DNA from: Streptomyces profundus | GTDB lineage: Bacteria > Actinomycetota > Actinomycetes > Streptomycetales > Streptomycetaceae | DNA length: 64,000 nucleotides | Assembly: GCF_020740535.1 (NCBI RefSeq) | Contig: NZ_CP082362.1 | Span: 1,178,001-1,242,000 of the forward strand | Reading direction: 5' to 3' | Part shown: one piece after another, positions 53,387 to 62,677 of the stretch | Position numbering within the stretch: position 1 is the stretch's first letter | Layout of the letters: each line of letters starts with the position of its first letter | Made by a program: the position numbers and the translations under genes | Notes under the pieces: generated by a model | Told to the model about the DNA's origin: nothing | The model's database searches: none | Seen by the model: only the letters and a program-made list of their open reading frames with translations

Positions 53387-55198
53387 GTGCGCGAGTTCAG
53401 CCTGCCGGCTCTGTACACGGTGCCGGTGGACGGCGGCCTGCCGGACCTGCTGCGGTCCAACGCGGAACGCCATCCGGACACGAAGGTGATCTCCCGCCAG
53501 CGGGACGGTGTCTGGCACGATCTGACCGCCACCGAGTTCCTCGCCGAGGTCCAGGCCGTGGCCAAGGGCCTGGTCAGGTCCGGCGTCCGGCCGGGGGACC
53601 GGGTGGGGCTCCTCTCCCGCACCCGGTACGAGTGGACCCTCTTCGACTTCGCCATCTGGACGGCCGGCGCGGTCACCGTCCCCGTCTACGAGAGCAGTTC
53701 CGCCGAACAGATCGCGTGGAACCTCGGCGACTCGGGCGCGGTCGCCGTGCTGGTCGAGACGGAGGAGCGGCTGGCCACGGTGGAGTCCCTGGTCGACCAG
53801 CTGCCCGCGCTCACCAGGCGCTGGTGTCTCGAACCCGCCGCCGGGCCCGGCGCCGTCGCACTGCTCACCGCCGCCGGTGCCCCGATCAGCGACGAGCGGC
53901 TCGCCCAGGCCACCGCGTCCGTCTCCCCCGACTCCCCCGCCACCATCGTCTACACCTCGGGCACCACGGGCCGGCCCAAGGGCTGTGTGCTCAGCCACCG
54001 CGCCTTCCTCGCCGACTGCGGCAACGTGGTCGCCGCGCTCGGCCCGCTCTTCCGCACCGGCGAGAGCTCGGTGCTGCTGTTCCTGCCGCTGGCCCATGTC
54101 TTCGCCAGGATCGTGCAGGTCGCCGCGCTGCTGGCGCCCATCAGGCTCGGCCTGGTCCCCGACGTCAGCCGGCTGACGGACGATCTGGCCTCGTTCCGGC
54201 CCACGATCATGCTGGGCGTCCCCCGCGTCTTCGAGAAGGTCTACAACAGCGCCCGCGCCACCGCCGAACAGGGCGGCAAGGGCGCCGTCTTCGACCGCGC
54301 CGCCGACACCGCGATCGCCTACAGCCGCGCCCTGGACGCCCCGGGCGGCCCCGGGCTCGCGCTGCGCCTGCGGCACCGCGTCTTCGACCGGCTGGTCTAC
54401 CGCCGGCTCCGCTCGGTCCTCGGCGGCCGGGCCACCCACGCCATCTCGGGCGGCGCCCCGCTCGGCGAGCGCCTCGGCCACTTCTTCCGGGGCATCGGCT
54501 TCACCGTGCTTGAGGGCTACGGGCTCACCGAGTCCTGCGCGCCCACCTCGTTCAACCCGTGGGACGCGCCCCGGATCGGCACCGTCGGCCGCCCGGTGCC
54601 CGGCACCGCGATACGGATCGCCGACGACGGCGAGATACTGCTCCACGGCGACCACCTGTTCACCGAGTACTGGAACGCGCAGGCCGCCACCGACGAGGTG
54701 CTGCGCGACGGCTGGTTCCACACCGGGGACCTGGGCGCCCTCGACGAGGACGGCTACCTCCGGGTGACCGGCCGCAAGAAGGAGATCCTGGTCACCGCGG
54801 GCGGCAAGAACGTCGCCCCCGCCGTGCTTGAGGACCGGATCAGGGCCCACGCGCTGGTCGCCGAGTGCATGGTGGTCGGCGAGGGCCGCCCCTTCGTCGG
54901 CGCGCTGCTCACCGTCGACGACGACTTCCTGCCCCGCTGGGCCGAGCAGCGGGGCCTCGCCGACCTGGACCGCGCGGAGCTGCTGGCGCACCCCCGCCTC
55001 CTGGCGGCCCTCGACGAGGCGGTCGCCCAGGGCAACGAGGCCGTCTCCCGCGCCGAGTCCGTCCGCGCCTTCCGCGTCCTCCCCGGCCACTTCACGGAGG
55101 AGTCGGGCCACCTCACCCCCTCCCTCAAGCTCAAACGCCACGCCGTGGCCCGCGACTTCGCCCCCCAGATCGAAGCGCTGTACGCTGCGCGCCGCTGA
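53387..55198 (+). CDS. Long-chain fatty acid--CoA ligase (FadD15-like)
   Basis: A 603-residue acyl-CoA synthetase activating long-chain fatty acids through acyl-AMP. Motifs: P-loop TIVYTSGTTGRPKGCVLSH (about 186-204), LPLAHVFARI, GGAPLGERL, YGLTESCAP, WFHTGDLGALDEDGYLRVTGRKKEI. GTG 53387 is chosen because GAGGAGGAG lies just upstream; an ATG at 53354 would add 11 residues. Gene order matches M. tuberculosis fadD15 (Rv2187). Its 3' side borders the repeat zone. Confidence 0.94.
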   Translation: MREFSLPALYTVPVDGGLPDLLRSNAERHPDTKVISRQRDGVWHDLTATEFLAEVQAVAKGLVRSGVRPGDRVGLLSRTRYEWTLFDFAIWTAGAVTVPVYESSSAEQIAWNLGDSGAVAVLVETEERLATVESLVDQLPALTRRWCLEPAAGPGAVALLTAAGAPISDERLAQATASVSPDSPATIVYTSGTTGRPKGCVLSHRAFLADCGNVVAALGPLFRTGESSVLLFLPLAHVFARIVQVAALLAPIRLGLVPDVSRLTDDLASFRPTIMLGVPRVFEKVYNSARATAEQGGKGAVFDRAADTAIAYSRALDAPGGPGLALRLRHRVFDRLVYRRLRSVLGGRATHAISGGAPLGERLGHFFRGIGFTVLEGYGLTESCAPTSFNPWDAPRIGTVGRPVPGTAIRIADDGEILLHGDHLFTEYWNAQAATDEVLRDGWFHTGDLGALDEDGYLRVTGRKKEILVTAGGKNVAPAVLEDRIRAHALVAECMVVGEGRPFVGALLTVDDDFLPRWAEQRGLADLDRAELLAHPRLLAALDEAVAQGNEAVSRAESVRAFRVLPGHFTEESGHLTPSLKLKRHAVARDFAPQIEALYAARR

Positions 55199-55249
55199 CC
55201 GCTGCGCGCGGCGCGCTGCGCGGCGCAGCCGCGCCCGCCGCGCTGGCGC

Positions 55250-56023
55250 GCGGCGAAGGCGGGCGGCGCTGGCGCGCGGCCGGACGAGAAGGAGCCCGCG
55301 TCACCCCGCCACCCCCGAGGCCGGCGAACGCGCTGGCGCGCCGCAACGCGCGGGTCGCGCTGGCGCGCCGCAACGCCGAACAACGAGGGATGAGGCGCCA
55401 CCGCGCCATCAGCGACAGCTGACCGCCGCGCCCAACCGCCGAAGGCGAAGCACCAGCGACACTGCCGCGCAGCCGGACGGGAAGGTACCCGCGTCAGCCC
55501 GCCACCCCCGAGGCCAGCGAACGCGCTGGCGCGCCGCAACCCCGAACAACGAGGGATGAGGCGCCACCACGCCACCAGCGGCAGCCGACCGCCGCGTTCG
55601 TCGGATCGCCGTGCTTCACGCGCGGACCCGACGCCGGCGCGCTGGCGCACGCCAAAGCGGGGTGGCGCCACCGCACCATCAGCGACAGCCGACCGCCGCG
55701 CCCAACCACCGAAGACGAAGCACCAGCGACACTGCCAGGCGGCCGGACGGGAAGGTACCCGCGTCAGCCCGCCACCCCGGGGCCAGCGAACGCGCTGGCG
55801 CGCCGCAACCCCGAACAACGAGGGATGAGGCGCCACCGCACCATCAGCGACAGCTGACCGCCCAGTTCGTCGGATCGCCGTGCTTCGCGCGCAGACCCGA
55901 CGCCGGCGCGCTGGCGCACGCCAAAGCGGGGTGGCGCCACCGCACCATCAGCGACAGCCGACCGCCGCGCCCAACCACCGAAGACGAAGCACCAGCGACA
56001 CTGCCAGGCGGCCGGACGGGAAG
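55250..56023. repeat. Repeat array A: about three ~270-bp tandem units
   Basis: Two almost complete units, 55411-55680 (270 bp) and 55681-55949 (269 bp), are followed by a partial third (55950-56023) and preceded by the second half of another (from about 55250). Units agree at more than 90 percent by eye. Each holds two copies of a shorter element (GGCGCCACCGC followed by CCATCAGCGACAGC), starting at 55394, 55560, 55664, 55829 and 55933, so spacing alternates 166 and 104 bp. GGTGGCGCCACC palindromes occur at 55661-55672 and 55930-55941. Open frames exist on both strands but are arginine-rich artefacts. Confidence 0.85.
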
Positions 56024-56289
56024 CTGCCTGCGGCAGGCGACCGCCCCCGGGGCGGCGGATGCGCTGGCGCGGCCATCAACAGCTGACCGCCCGGGGCGGA
56101 GCCCGCAGCGGTGCCAGCGGGGAGCGTGCCCGCGAGGGATGGGGACGACCGAACGCACGGCCGGGCGCGGCAAGGCGGGCGCGCTGCCGGACGGCTCGTG
56201 CGGAGCCTCGACACGAACCGGCCCGGACAACGGCCACGGCCTCGGCGCCCGTCCGCCTCCCCCAGGACAAAACCCTCCGCCCAACGCCC

Positions 56290-56965
56290 GGCAACACAGC
56301 GGCCACCAAGCCCCAACCTCCAGAGCCCCGCATCACCATGACCGTTAACCCCCAACGCCACCAGGCCCCAGCGGCCAGCGCCCCGCGCCCCGACGATGCC
56401 CGGCGGCACAGGGACCCCCGCTACCCCAAGTGGCCAAGCCTCGCAGCCGGCGCCCCGCGCCCACCACGACCATCCTCCCGACGTGGCCAAGCCACAGCGG
56501 CCAGCGATCAGCGTCGCCGTGGCCGTCAACCCGGGCGTGGCCAAGGCACAGGCCACCAGCGACACAGCAGCCCCGAAGCGCCAACACCCCACAGCCCACG
56601 CCACCACAACCACCCCCCAAACGCCACCAAGCCCCAGCGGCCAGCGCCCCGCGCCCCGCGTCCATCACCCCCCAACGCGGACAAGGCGATGCCCGGCGGC
56701 GCAGGTTCTCCGCTACCCCAAGTGGCCAAGCCACAGCGCCTCGCGCCCAACGTCACCGTGGCCGTCGCCCCGGACGTGGCCAAGGCACAGCCGCCAGCAA
56801 CACAGCAGCCCCGAAGCACCAACACCCCACAGCCCACGCCACCACAACCATCCCCCCAAACGCCGCCAAGCCACAGCGGCCAGCGCCCCGCGCCCCGACG
56901 ATGCCCGGCGGCACAGGGACCCCCGCTACCCCAAGTGGCCAAGCCACAGCGGCCAGCGTCCCGCG
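56290..56965. repeat. Repeat array B: three degenerate ~240-266-bp units, C/A-rich
   Basis: The marker CAGCGGCCAGCGCCCCGCG recurs at 56369, 56635 and 56874 (periods 266 and 239), and CCCCAAGTGGCCAAGCC recurs at about 56425, 56717 and 56932. The plus strand is extremely poor in T and rich in C and A; 56581-56640 contain no T at all. It reaches the stop codon of the convergent mannosyltransferase gene. It is unrelated in sequence to array A. No coding capacity is convincing. Confidence 0.8.
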
Positions 56966-58120
56966 TCAGGTGAGGAGGTGTTTGAGGCGTTCGGCGAGGA
57001 GGTCCCAGCGCCAGTGTTCTTCGATCCAGGCGCGTCCTCGGGTGCCCATGCGGGTGCGGAGTTCGGGGTCCTGGAGGAGGGTGACGATGCGTTCGGCCGT
57101 TTCGCGGGGGGCGTGCGGGCCGCCGCCGCGGACGACCCAGCCGGTTTCGCCGTCGAGGACGGCGTCCGGCGCGCCGCCGGAGTCGCCGGCGATGACGGGG
57201 AGTCCGGTGGCGGACGCCTCAAGGTAGACCATGCCGAGGCCCTCGACGTCGAGGCCCCGGTTCCGGGTGCGGCAGGGCATGGCGAACACGTCGCCGATGC
57301 CGAAGTGCGCCGGCAGCTCGGACCAGGAGACCTCGCCGAGGAAGCGCACCGCGTCCGTGACGCCCTGCCGCGCGGCGAGCCGTTCCAGGTCGGCGCGGTA
57401 GGGCCCGCTGCCGACGATGGCCAGCACGGCGTCCGGCCTGGCCGCCAACACCTGGGGCATCGCGCGGATCAGGGTGTCCTGGCCCTTGCGCGGGACCAGC
57501 CGGGAGACGCAGACCACCACCGGCCGGTCCGCGAGGCCGAGGCTGGCGCGCAGCGCCTCGCCGCCCGAGCCCGGGTGGAACAGCTTCTCGTCGACGCCGG
57601 GGGTGAGCTGGGTCATGCGGGCGCCGGCCGCCGGGGAGAGGACGCCGGCGATCCGCTTCCTGGTGTACTCGCCGAGGTAGGTGAGGACGTCGTTGCGTTC
57701 CCCCACGCGGCGCACGATCTGGCGCATCACGGGGATGCCGGCCCAACCCGCCTCGTGGCCGTGGCTGGTGGCCACCAGCCGCTCCGCGCCCGCGGCGCGC
57801 AGCGCGGGTGCCATCAGGCCGAGCGGCGCCGAGGCGCCGAACCAGACGGCGGTGCAGTCGTGTTCGCGCAGCAGCGCGACCGCCCTGCGGGTGGTCGCTC
57901 TGGTGGGCAGCAGCGTCGAGGAGCGGTCCCGGTAGACGGGGTAGGGCTGCTCGGCGTCGAACTCGCCGGTGGCCGCCACGGCTTCGGCGTCCCGCCGCCA
58001 GCTGGAGGCGTACACCACCACGCGACCCGGATCCATCCGCAGCGCCATGCTGTGCAGGAAGGCCTGGATGCCTCCCGGCCGGGGCGGGAAGTCGTTGGTC
58101 ACGATCAGGGTCTTTCGCAT
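56966..58120 (-). CDS. GT4 glycosyltransferase, PimB'-like
   Basis: A 384-residue GT-B fold retaining glycosyltransferase. The N-terminus TLIVTNDFPPRPGGIQAFLHSMA binds acceptor/GDP; motifs GHEAGWAGIPVMRQIVRRV, VSRLVPRKGQDTLIRA, IVGSGPYRADLERLA and the E-x7-E motif EGLGMVYLEASATGLPVI are those of PimB' (Rv2188c), the phosphatidylinositol monomannoside mannosyltransferase. In streptomycetes it probably makes PI-mannosides. TAGTCT (58128-58133) ends 7 nt before ATG 58120 and there is no Shine-Dalgarno, so the mRNA may be leaderless. Confidence 0.92.
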   Translation of the reverse strand: MRKTLIVTNDFPPRPGGIQAFLHSMALRMDPGRVVVYASSWRRDAEAVAATGEFDAEQPYPVYRDRSSTLLPTRATTRRAVALLREHDCTAVWFGASAPLGLMAPALRAAGAERLVATSHGHEAGWAGIPVMRQIVRRVGERNDVLTYLGEYTRKRIAGVLSPAAGARMTQLTPGVDEKLFHPGSGGEALRASLGLADRPVVVCVSRLVPRKGQDTLIRAMPQVLAARPDAVLAIVGSGPYRADLERLAARQGVTDAVRFLGEVSWSELPAHFGIGDVFAMPCRTRNRGLDVEGLGMVYLEASATGLPVIAGDSGGAPDAVLDGETGWVVRGGGPHAPRETAERIVTLLQDPELRTRMGTRGRAWIEEHWRWDLLAERLKHLLT

Positions 58121-58144
58121 CACCCGAAGACTACCGATCCGTGA

Positions 58145-59281
58145 TCAGGGCCGTACCACCGAGGAGACGGGCATCATGCCGACCGGGTCGTAGCGGATGG
58201 TGGAGCCGGTGGAGGGGGCGTGCAGGACCTGGCCGTCGCCGGCGTAGAGGCCGACGTGGCTGGCGTCGGCGCGGTAGACCACGATGTCGCCCGGCTGGGC
58301 CTGGTCGAGCGGGACGCCTCGGCCCGCGCCGGCCTGGGCCTGCGAGGTGCGGGGCAGCGAGACGCCGGCGCGGGCGTAGGCCCACTGGACGAGCCCGGAG
58401 CAGTCGAAGGCGTCGGGGCCCGCCTGTCCCCAGCCGTAGGGGCGGCCCAACACGGTCTGGGCGGCGGCCAGGGCGGTTTGGCCCCGCCCCGAGGACGGGG
58501 AGGCGGCGTCGGCGCCGGGCGTCGGGGGCGTCTTAGGGGCCGCTGTGGCGTTCCGTGGTCCCGTGCCGGTGGCGTCGTCGCGCTCGGCGGCGCGGGCGGC
58601 ACGTTTCTCCTCGCGCTGTTCGCTCTCCGCGCGACGTTCCCCCTCCTCCCGCTCGTCGCGTTCGGTCAGTTCCTCAAGGCGCTCCCTGGCCTCGGTCAGG
58701 CGGTTCTCGGCGGCCTCCTTGCGACGTTCCAGCTCGGCCCGTTCCTCGGTGAGGAGTTCGAGGCGCTGGTCGGCCTCGTCCCTGCGTTGGGCCAGGCCGC
58801 GTTGCGCGGAGAGGAGCTCCGCCAGTTCGCTCCCCCGGCGTGCGCTCATCCGTTCATATGAAGCGGACCGGGCGAGGTAGTCGTCGGGGCTGTCGGAGAG
58901 CAGCAGCGCCAGCGAGGCGTCCAGGCCGCCCGCCCGGTAGTGGGCCGCCGCCGCCGAACCGACCGCGGCGCGCAGCTCGTTGACCTGCTGCTGCCGGCGT
59001 TCCACCTGCTCCTGGCGGAGGGCGAGTTCGGCTTCGAGGGCGGCGACGCGTTCCGCCGCGCCGTTGTAGGCGTCCACGGCGCGGTCGGCCTCGGCGAAGA
59101 GGCGGTCCACCTGCCGTGCCACGTCGGCGCTTTCGGCGTCCTGGCCCGGGCTGGCCAGCACCGGGGCGGTGGAGAGCAGGGCCGCGGCGGTCGCCGCGGC
59201 CGAGAAGGCGGTCAGCCGCGTCCTCAACCGGCCGCCGGCGGAGGGGAGGAGTCCGTTCGGGAAATGTCCATGAGAAACCAC
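58145..59281 (-). CDS. Secreted NlpC/P60 endopeptidase (first of a pair)
   Basis: A 378-residue exported peptidoglycan hydrolase of the RipA/RipC type. After a signal sequence (cleavage near PVLASPG) a long coiled coil of about 190 residues precedes a Lys/Pro linker and the C40 peptidase domain. Catalytic Cys294 is in DCSGLVQWAYARAGV and His in ASHVGLYAG, with the third polar residue in HAPSTGS. Expected to cut stem peptides. GTG 59281 is chosen because AAGGAG lies upstream and the signal sequence follows. Paralogous to the next gene. Confidence 0.92.
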   Translation of the reverse strand: MVSHGHFPNGLLPSAGGRLRTRLTAFSAAATAAALLSTAPVLASPGQDAESADVARQVDRLFAEADRAVDAYNGAAERVAALEAELALRQEQVERRQQQVNELRAAVGSAAAAHYRAGGLDASLALLLSDSPDDYLARSASYERMSARRGSELAELLSAQRGLAQRRDEADQRLELLTEERAELERRKEAAENRLTEARERLEELTERDEREEGERRAESEQREEKRAARAAERDDATGTGPRNATAAPKTPPTPGADAASPSSGRGQTALAAAQTVLGRPYGWGQAGPDAFDCSGLVQWAYARAGVSLPRTSQAQAGAGRGVPLDQAQPGDIVVYRADASHVGLYAGDGQVLHAPSTGSTIRYDPVGMMPVSSVVRP

Positions 59282-59499
59282 TGCGAGCCGCGCTCCTTCG
59301 ATGGGGACCCGAGCGCAGCAGAATGTAGCCGCGTCCCGACCGAAGTCATGGCAAGGCGACACCGCGCGGCCCTGCCGCGGGTGCGCAACCGCAGGTCACA
59401 CCGGGGCGGCGGGTACTGACCCGCCCCGGAGAATCACCTGGTTGGTGGAGTTGACGCGACGCCGGCTCAGGGGGCGTGGGGCCGCGTGGAGTTCGGTGC

Positions 59500-60570
59500 T
59501 CAGCCGACCCTGGTGCCGAACTGGAAGGGCATGATGCTCATGCTGGCGTACTCGACGTTGCCACCCGGCCTCGGCGCGTGCAGCATCTGGCCGTTGCCGG
59601 CGTAGATCCCCACATGGGTCAGCTCGGGGTAGAAGAACACCAGGTCGCCGGGGGCGAGTTCGCTCATGCTCACCCGGGTGCCGGCGTTGGCCTGGTCCTG
59701 CGAGACGCGCGGCAGGGAGACGCCCGCCTGGGCGTAGGCCCAGGAGGTCAGGCCCGAGCAGTCGAAGGAGTTGGGTCCGGCGGAGGCCCACACATAGGGC
59801 GCGCCCAGCTTGGTGGCCGCCGCGTTGAGGGCGGCCTGGCCACGCGAGGAGGCGGCGGCGTCGGACGTGGAGCCGCTCGACGGGTCCGTGGTGGCGCGGT
59901 CCTCGGAGCGGCTGGCCCGCGCGGCCTCCTCGGCCTCGGCCTGCTCGGCGGCGGCGACCTGCTGCCGCTCCTCCTCGGTGAGCTGGTTGAGCAGGGACTG
60001 GGCCTCGCCCAACTTGCCCTGGATGGTGTCCTTCTGCTCGCTCAGCGTGGAGCGGACGTCCTCCAGCTCGGCCAGCCGCTCGCCAGCCTCCTCGCGCTGC
60101 TGGTCGAGGGTGCGCTGCTGCTCCTGGATCAGGCGCAGGGACTCGGCCTGCTTGGCGGAGAGCTGGTCCAGCGCGGAGGCCTGGTCCAGGAAGGCATCGG
60201 GGTCAGAAGAAAGGAAAAGCTGCATGGACGGGTCGAGGCCACCGTTGCGGTACTGCGCCGCGGCCATCGAACCCATGCCGTTGCGCAGCTCGTTGAGCCG
60301 TTCCTGGCCGCGCGCGGCGGAGTCCTGGAGCTCCTCGATCTCGGCCTGGAGCTCGGTCTCGCGCTCCTTGGCCCCGTTGTACTCCTCGGTGATCTCCTCG
60401 GCCTCGTGGTGGAGTTCGTCGACTTCCTCGCGGACGTCGTCGATGCTCTGGCCCGGATCGGCGGAGGCACTGGTAGCGGTGACGCCGACGGTGGCGGCGG
60501 CGGAGGCAGCAGCGCCGAGAAGCGTCAGACGTGCGCGGCTTGGCTGCTTGGGACGACGGTGGGACGCCAC
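59500..60570 (-). CDS. Secreted NlpC/P60 endopeptidase (second of a pair)
   Basis: A 356-residue homologue of the downstream gene with the same plan: signal peptide (GAAASAAATVGVTATSASADPG), coiled coil of about 190 residues, linker, and C40 domain with Cys271 (DCSGLTSWAYAQAGV), His in LTHVGIYAG and HAPRPG. GTG 60570 has AAGGAGA upstream; the annotated longer frame from 60666 would precede the signal sequence with 32 unlikely residues. A clear promoter lies at 60704-60733, giving a leader of about 127 nt. Confidence 0.93.
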   Translation of the reverse strand: MASHRRPKQPSRARLTLLGAAASAAATVGVTATSASADPGQSIDDVREEVDELHHEAEEITEEYNGAKERETELQAEIEELQDSAARGQERLNELRNGMGSMAAAQYRNGGLDPSMQLFLSSDPDAFLDQASALDQLSAKQAESLRLIQEQQRTLDQQREEAGERLAELEDVRSTLSEQKDTIQGKLGEAQSLLNQLTEEERQQVAAAEQAEAEEAARASRSEDRATTDPSSGSTSDAAASSRGQAALNAAATKLGAPYVWASAGPNSFDCSGLTSWAYAQAGVSLPRVSQDQANAGTRVSMSELAPGDLVFFYPELTHVGIYAGNGQMLHAPRPGGNVEYASMSIMPFQFGTRVG

Positions 60571-61073
60571 TGGGGCGATCTCCTTCTTCCTCAGCCGCCC
60601 GCCGGGGGACGCGTGGAACTCCGGCTCCGCGAGACTGCACGGACTAGGCGGTACCCTCACGGCCACCCGGGATGGGTGATCTACCGCGCGAAGGTTCGAG
60701 GTGACCCTAGCGAGATGCCTTTATCTGGTTCAAATCCTGTCGGCCATATTTTACTTACCTCACACTGCCCGTTGCCGTCTCCCCACCGTCTGTGGAGAAC
60801 AAGCCGACAGCAAACCCCACCAACCGGATGAACCACCGCAAGGAGATCTTCACCCGCTATTCGGCCGTATCGCCCAACGGCGCGCGCCCCTTGGGGGACA
60901 GGCGCGGCCCCCGGCTCGGCCGGCCGCCGGAACAGCGGAACGCGGGCGCACGACGGACAGCGGACGGGGGCATCCGCCGGAGGCGAACGCCGCCGTCCGG
61001 CACGGCCAACTCGGAGTCGACAGCGGCGGACCCGCCCACCGCGCGACGTTCCGCTTCTCCGCGAGGGGGGCGC
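60571..61073. other. 503-bp gap: NlpC/P60 promoter and leader
   Basis: The left part holds the leader and promoter of the NlpC/P60 gene. The right part (about 60790-61073) is GC-rich and may contain the terminator of the NYN gene: CGGACGG and CCGTCCG arms bracket 60960-61000. I saw no supported gene and no recognisable riboswitch. Confidence 0.55.
60704..60733 (-). promoter_or_regulatory. Promoter of the second NlpC/P60 gene
   Basis: TTGAAC (60728-60733) and TAGGGT (60704-60709) with an 18-bp spacer on the minus strand. Surrounding sequence is AT-rich for this genome. Confidence 0.7.
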
Positions 61074-62447
61074 TCAGGTCCGGGAGAGGCGGTTGAGGAG
61101 CAGGGTGGAGCGGACCGGCCAGGCGCCGGACCTGGCCACCCCGTCGGCGACCTCGCGGTCCGTCGACACCACGACGACGGGGCGGCCCGGCGGTTCGGCC
61201 CGCACCAGCTGGCGGATCAGCTCGTCGGCGGTCTCCCCCGGCCGGCTGAAGAGCACCCGCACCCCGCGCGGCGGGGTCAGGAGCACCGGGGCGGCCAGTT
61301 CGGCCCCGTCGAAGACGCAGGTCATCTCGGCCCCGGTCTGCGCGGCCAGCACGGCGAGCCCCCCCATCAGCCGCACCCGCTGCTTCTCCAGAGGCATCGT
61401 CGGATAACCGGTTTTGGTGACGTTATAGCCGTCGACCACCAGATGGGCCTGGGGCAGCGCCAACAGCTGGTCCAGCAGCGCCGGATCGTCCCCCGACAGC
61501 GCGCGGCGCGCGATGTCCTGCGGCCCCGGCTCGCCCGGGCGCACCGCGTCCACGGTCTGCGCGGGGCGCAGCCGGGCCGGCGGCAGGGCGAGTTCCCTGC
61601 GCAGGCCCTGGGCCGCGTCCAACACCGTGTCCAACAGCAGCCGCAGCCGGGTCTCCTCGATGCCTCGCCCCTCCCGCACCGACTTCCGGTTGGACTCAAG
61701 CGCCGCCTCGGCCTCCGCCAACCGGGCGCGCAGCCGGCGCGCCTCGCCGTCGGCCACGGCCCTGGCCGAGGCGGTGGACGCCCGCACCTCCTCCAACTCG
61801 GCGCGGGACTTGCGGGTCGCGGCCTCGCCGCGCCGCACATCGGCCAGCGCGCTGCGCAACTTGCGGTGCACCGCGTCCGTTTCCCTGCGGGCGTTCTCCA
61901 GCTCCTGCCGCAGCCGGTCCTGCTCACCCTTGGCCGTCTCCCGCAGCCGCGCCAACTCCTCACGCAGCTCCCGCAGTTCGCGCTCACGCTCCTGGCCGGC
62001 GCGCTCCTCCTGGGCGCGTTGCGCCTCCTCGCCGGCGGCGGCGACCAGCTTGGTCCAGCCGACCGGGCGCAGCAGGAAGGCCGCCGCCGCCACCTCCACC
62101 GGATCGGCCGCCGGCAGCGGGGCGCCCCGCTCCACGGCGTCCGCCAACTCCGGCTGCACGGCGCGCTGCACGGCCCCCACGCGGTGTCGGAAGAAGGTGT
62201 CGCTCTCCAGCGCGGCGGCCATCGCCGAGCCGCCGAACTTCACCCGACGGGAGGGAGTGAAACGGGCATACTGCCGCAAGGTGGGCGGGAGATCAGCCAG
62301 GGTGAGACCGTCGAACGCCTCACCGGCCAGCGCGATGACCCGGCCTCTCACCCGTTCGGGCAGCGGGCGGTCCAGGGTCTCGGCCGGCTCCGACGCTTCG
62401 GGCTCGGCCTGTTCCCTGGCCTCCTCACCATCCGAGGGTTCCACCAC
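61074..62447 (-). CDS. NYN-domain (YacP-like) RNase protein with coiled coil
   Basis: A 457-residue protein in three parts: an N-terminal helical region with RVRGRVIALAGEAFDGL and RQYARFTPSRRVKFGGSAMAAALESDTFF, a long coiled coil (about 145-265, Glu/Arg/Leu-rich), and a C-terminal NYN/PIN-like nuclease domain: LVVDGYNVTKTGYPTMPLEKQR, MTCVFDGAE, VLFSRPGETADELIRQLV and VVVSTDREVADGV carry the acidic metal ligands. Family members (Rae1/YacP) cleave RNA at the ribosome in Bacillus. GTG 62447 is chosen by comparison with the usual MVEP start; upstream frames are possible. Confidence 0.87.
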   Translation of the reverse strand: MVEPSDGEEAREQAEPEASEPAETLDRPLPERVRGRVIALAGEAFDGLTLADLPPTLRQYARFTPSRRVKFGGSAMAAALESDTFFRHRVGAVQRAVQPELADAVERGAPLPAADPVEVAAAAFLLRPVGWTKLVAAAGEEAQRAQEERAGQERERELRELREELARLRETAKGEQDRLRQELENARRETDAVHRKLRSALADVRRGEAATRKSRAELEEVRASTASARAVADGEARRLRARLAEAEAALESNRKSVREGRGIEETRLRLLLDTVLDAAQGLRRELALPPARLRPAQTVDAVRPGEPGPQDIARRALSGDDPALLDQLLALPQAHLVVDGYNVTKTGYPTMPLEKQRVRLMGGLAVLAAQTGAEMTCVFDGAELAAPVLLTPPRGVRVLFSRPGETADELIRQLVRAEPPGRPVVVVSTDREVADGVARSGAWPVRSTLLLNRLSRT

Positions 62448-62677
62448 CGCTGCACACCATCCATCGAGTCGAGCGCCGGCCTGCCGGCCGGGCACCCCCC
62501 GTCACTGCGTATGTCCATCGCCCCGCGGGTTCACCCTACGGCTTGGTACGCGCCACGTCTGCGGGCCCCGGCCGCTCGGCGCCCCCATGTCGCGCTCGGG
62601 CTAGGGTGTGCCCTGGTATGAGACCACCGGTTTCCGGAAGGCCGGACGACAGGCCGGACGACAAGAGGGGCCAAGCC

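Noticed and set aside
54754..55836. 360-residue minus-strand open frame crossing the fadD 3' end and repeat array A
   Set aside because: It is antisense to well-conserved fadD, Arg/Ala/Gly-rich, and its internal repetition simply mirrors the DNA repeat; no start signal or domain.
55948..56613. 221-residue minus-strand open frame of Gly/Ala/Trp/Val composition in array B
   Set aside because: Composition follows the G-rich strand; no ribosome site, no motif, and the frame changes between repeat units.
60571..60700. Possible c-di-AMP riboswitch in the NlpC/P60 leader
   Set aside because: The leader is about 127 nt and lacks the conserved purine-rich and GCCGAA-type blocks as I remember them.
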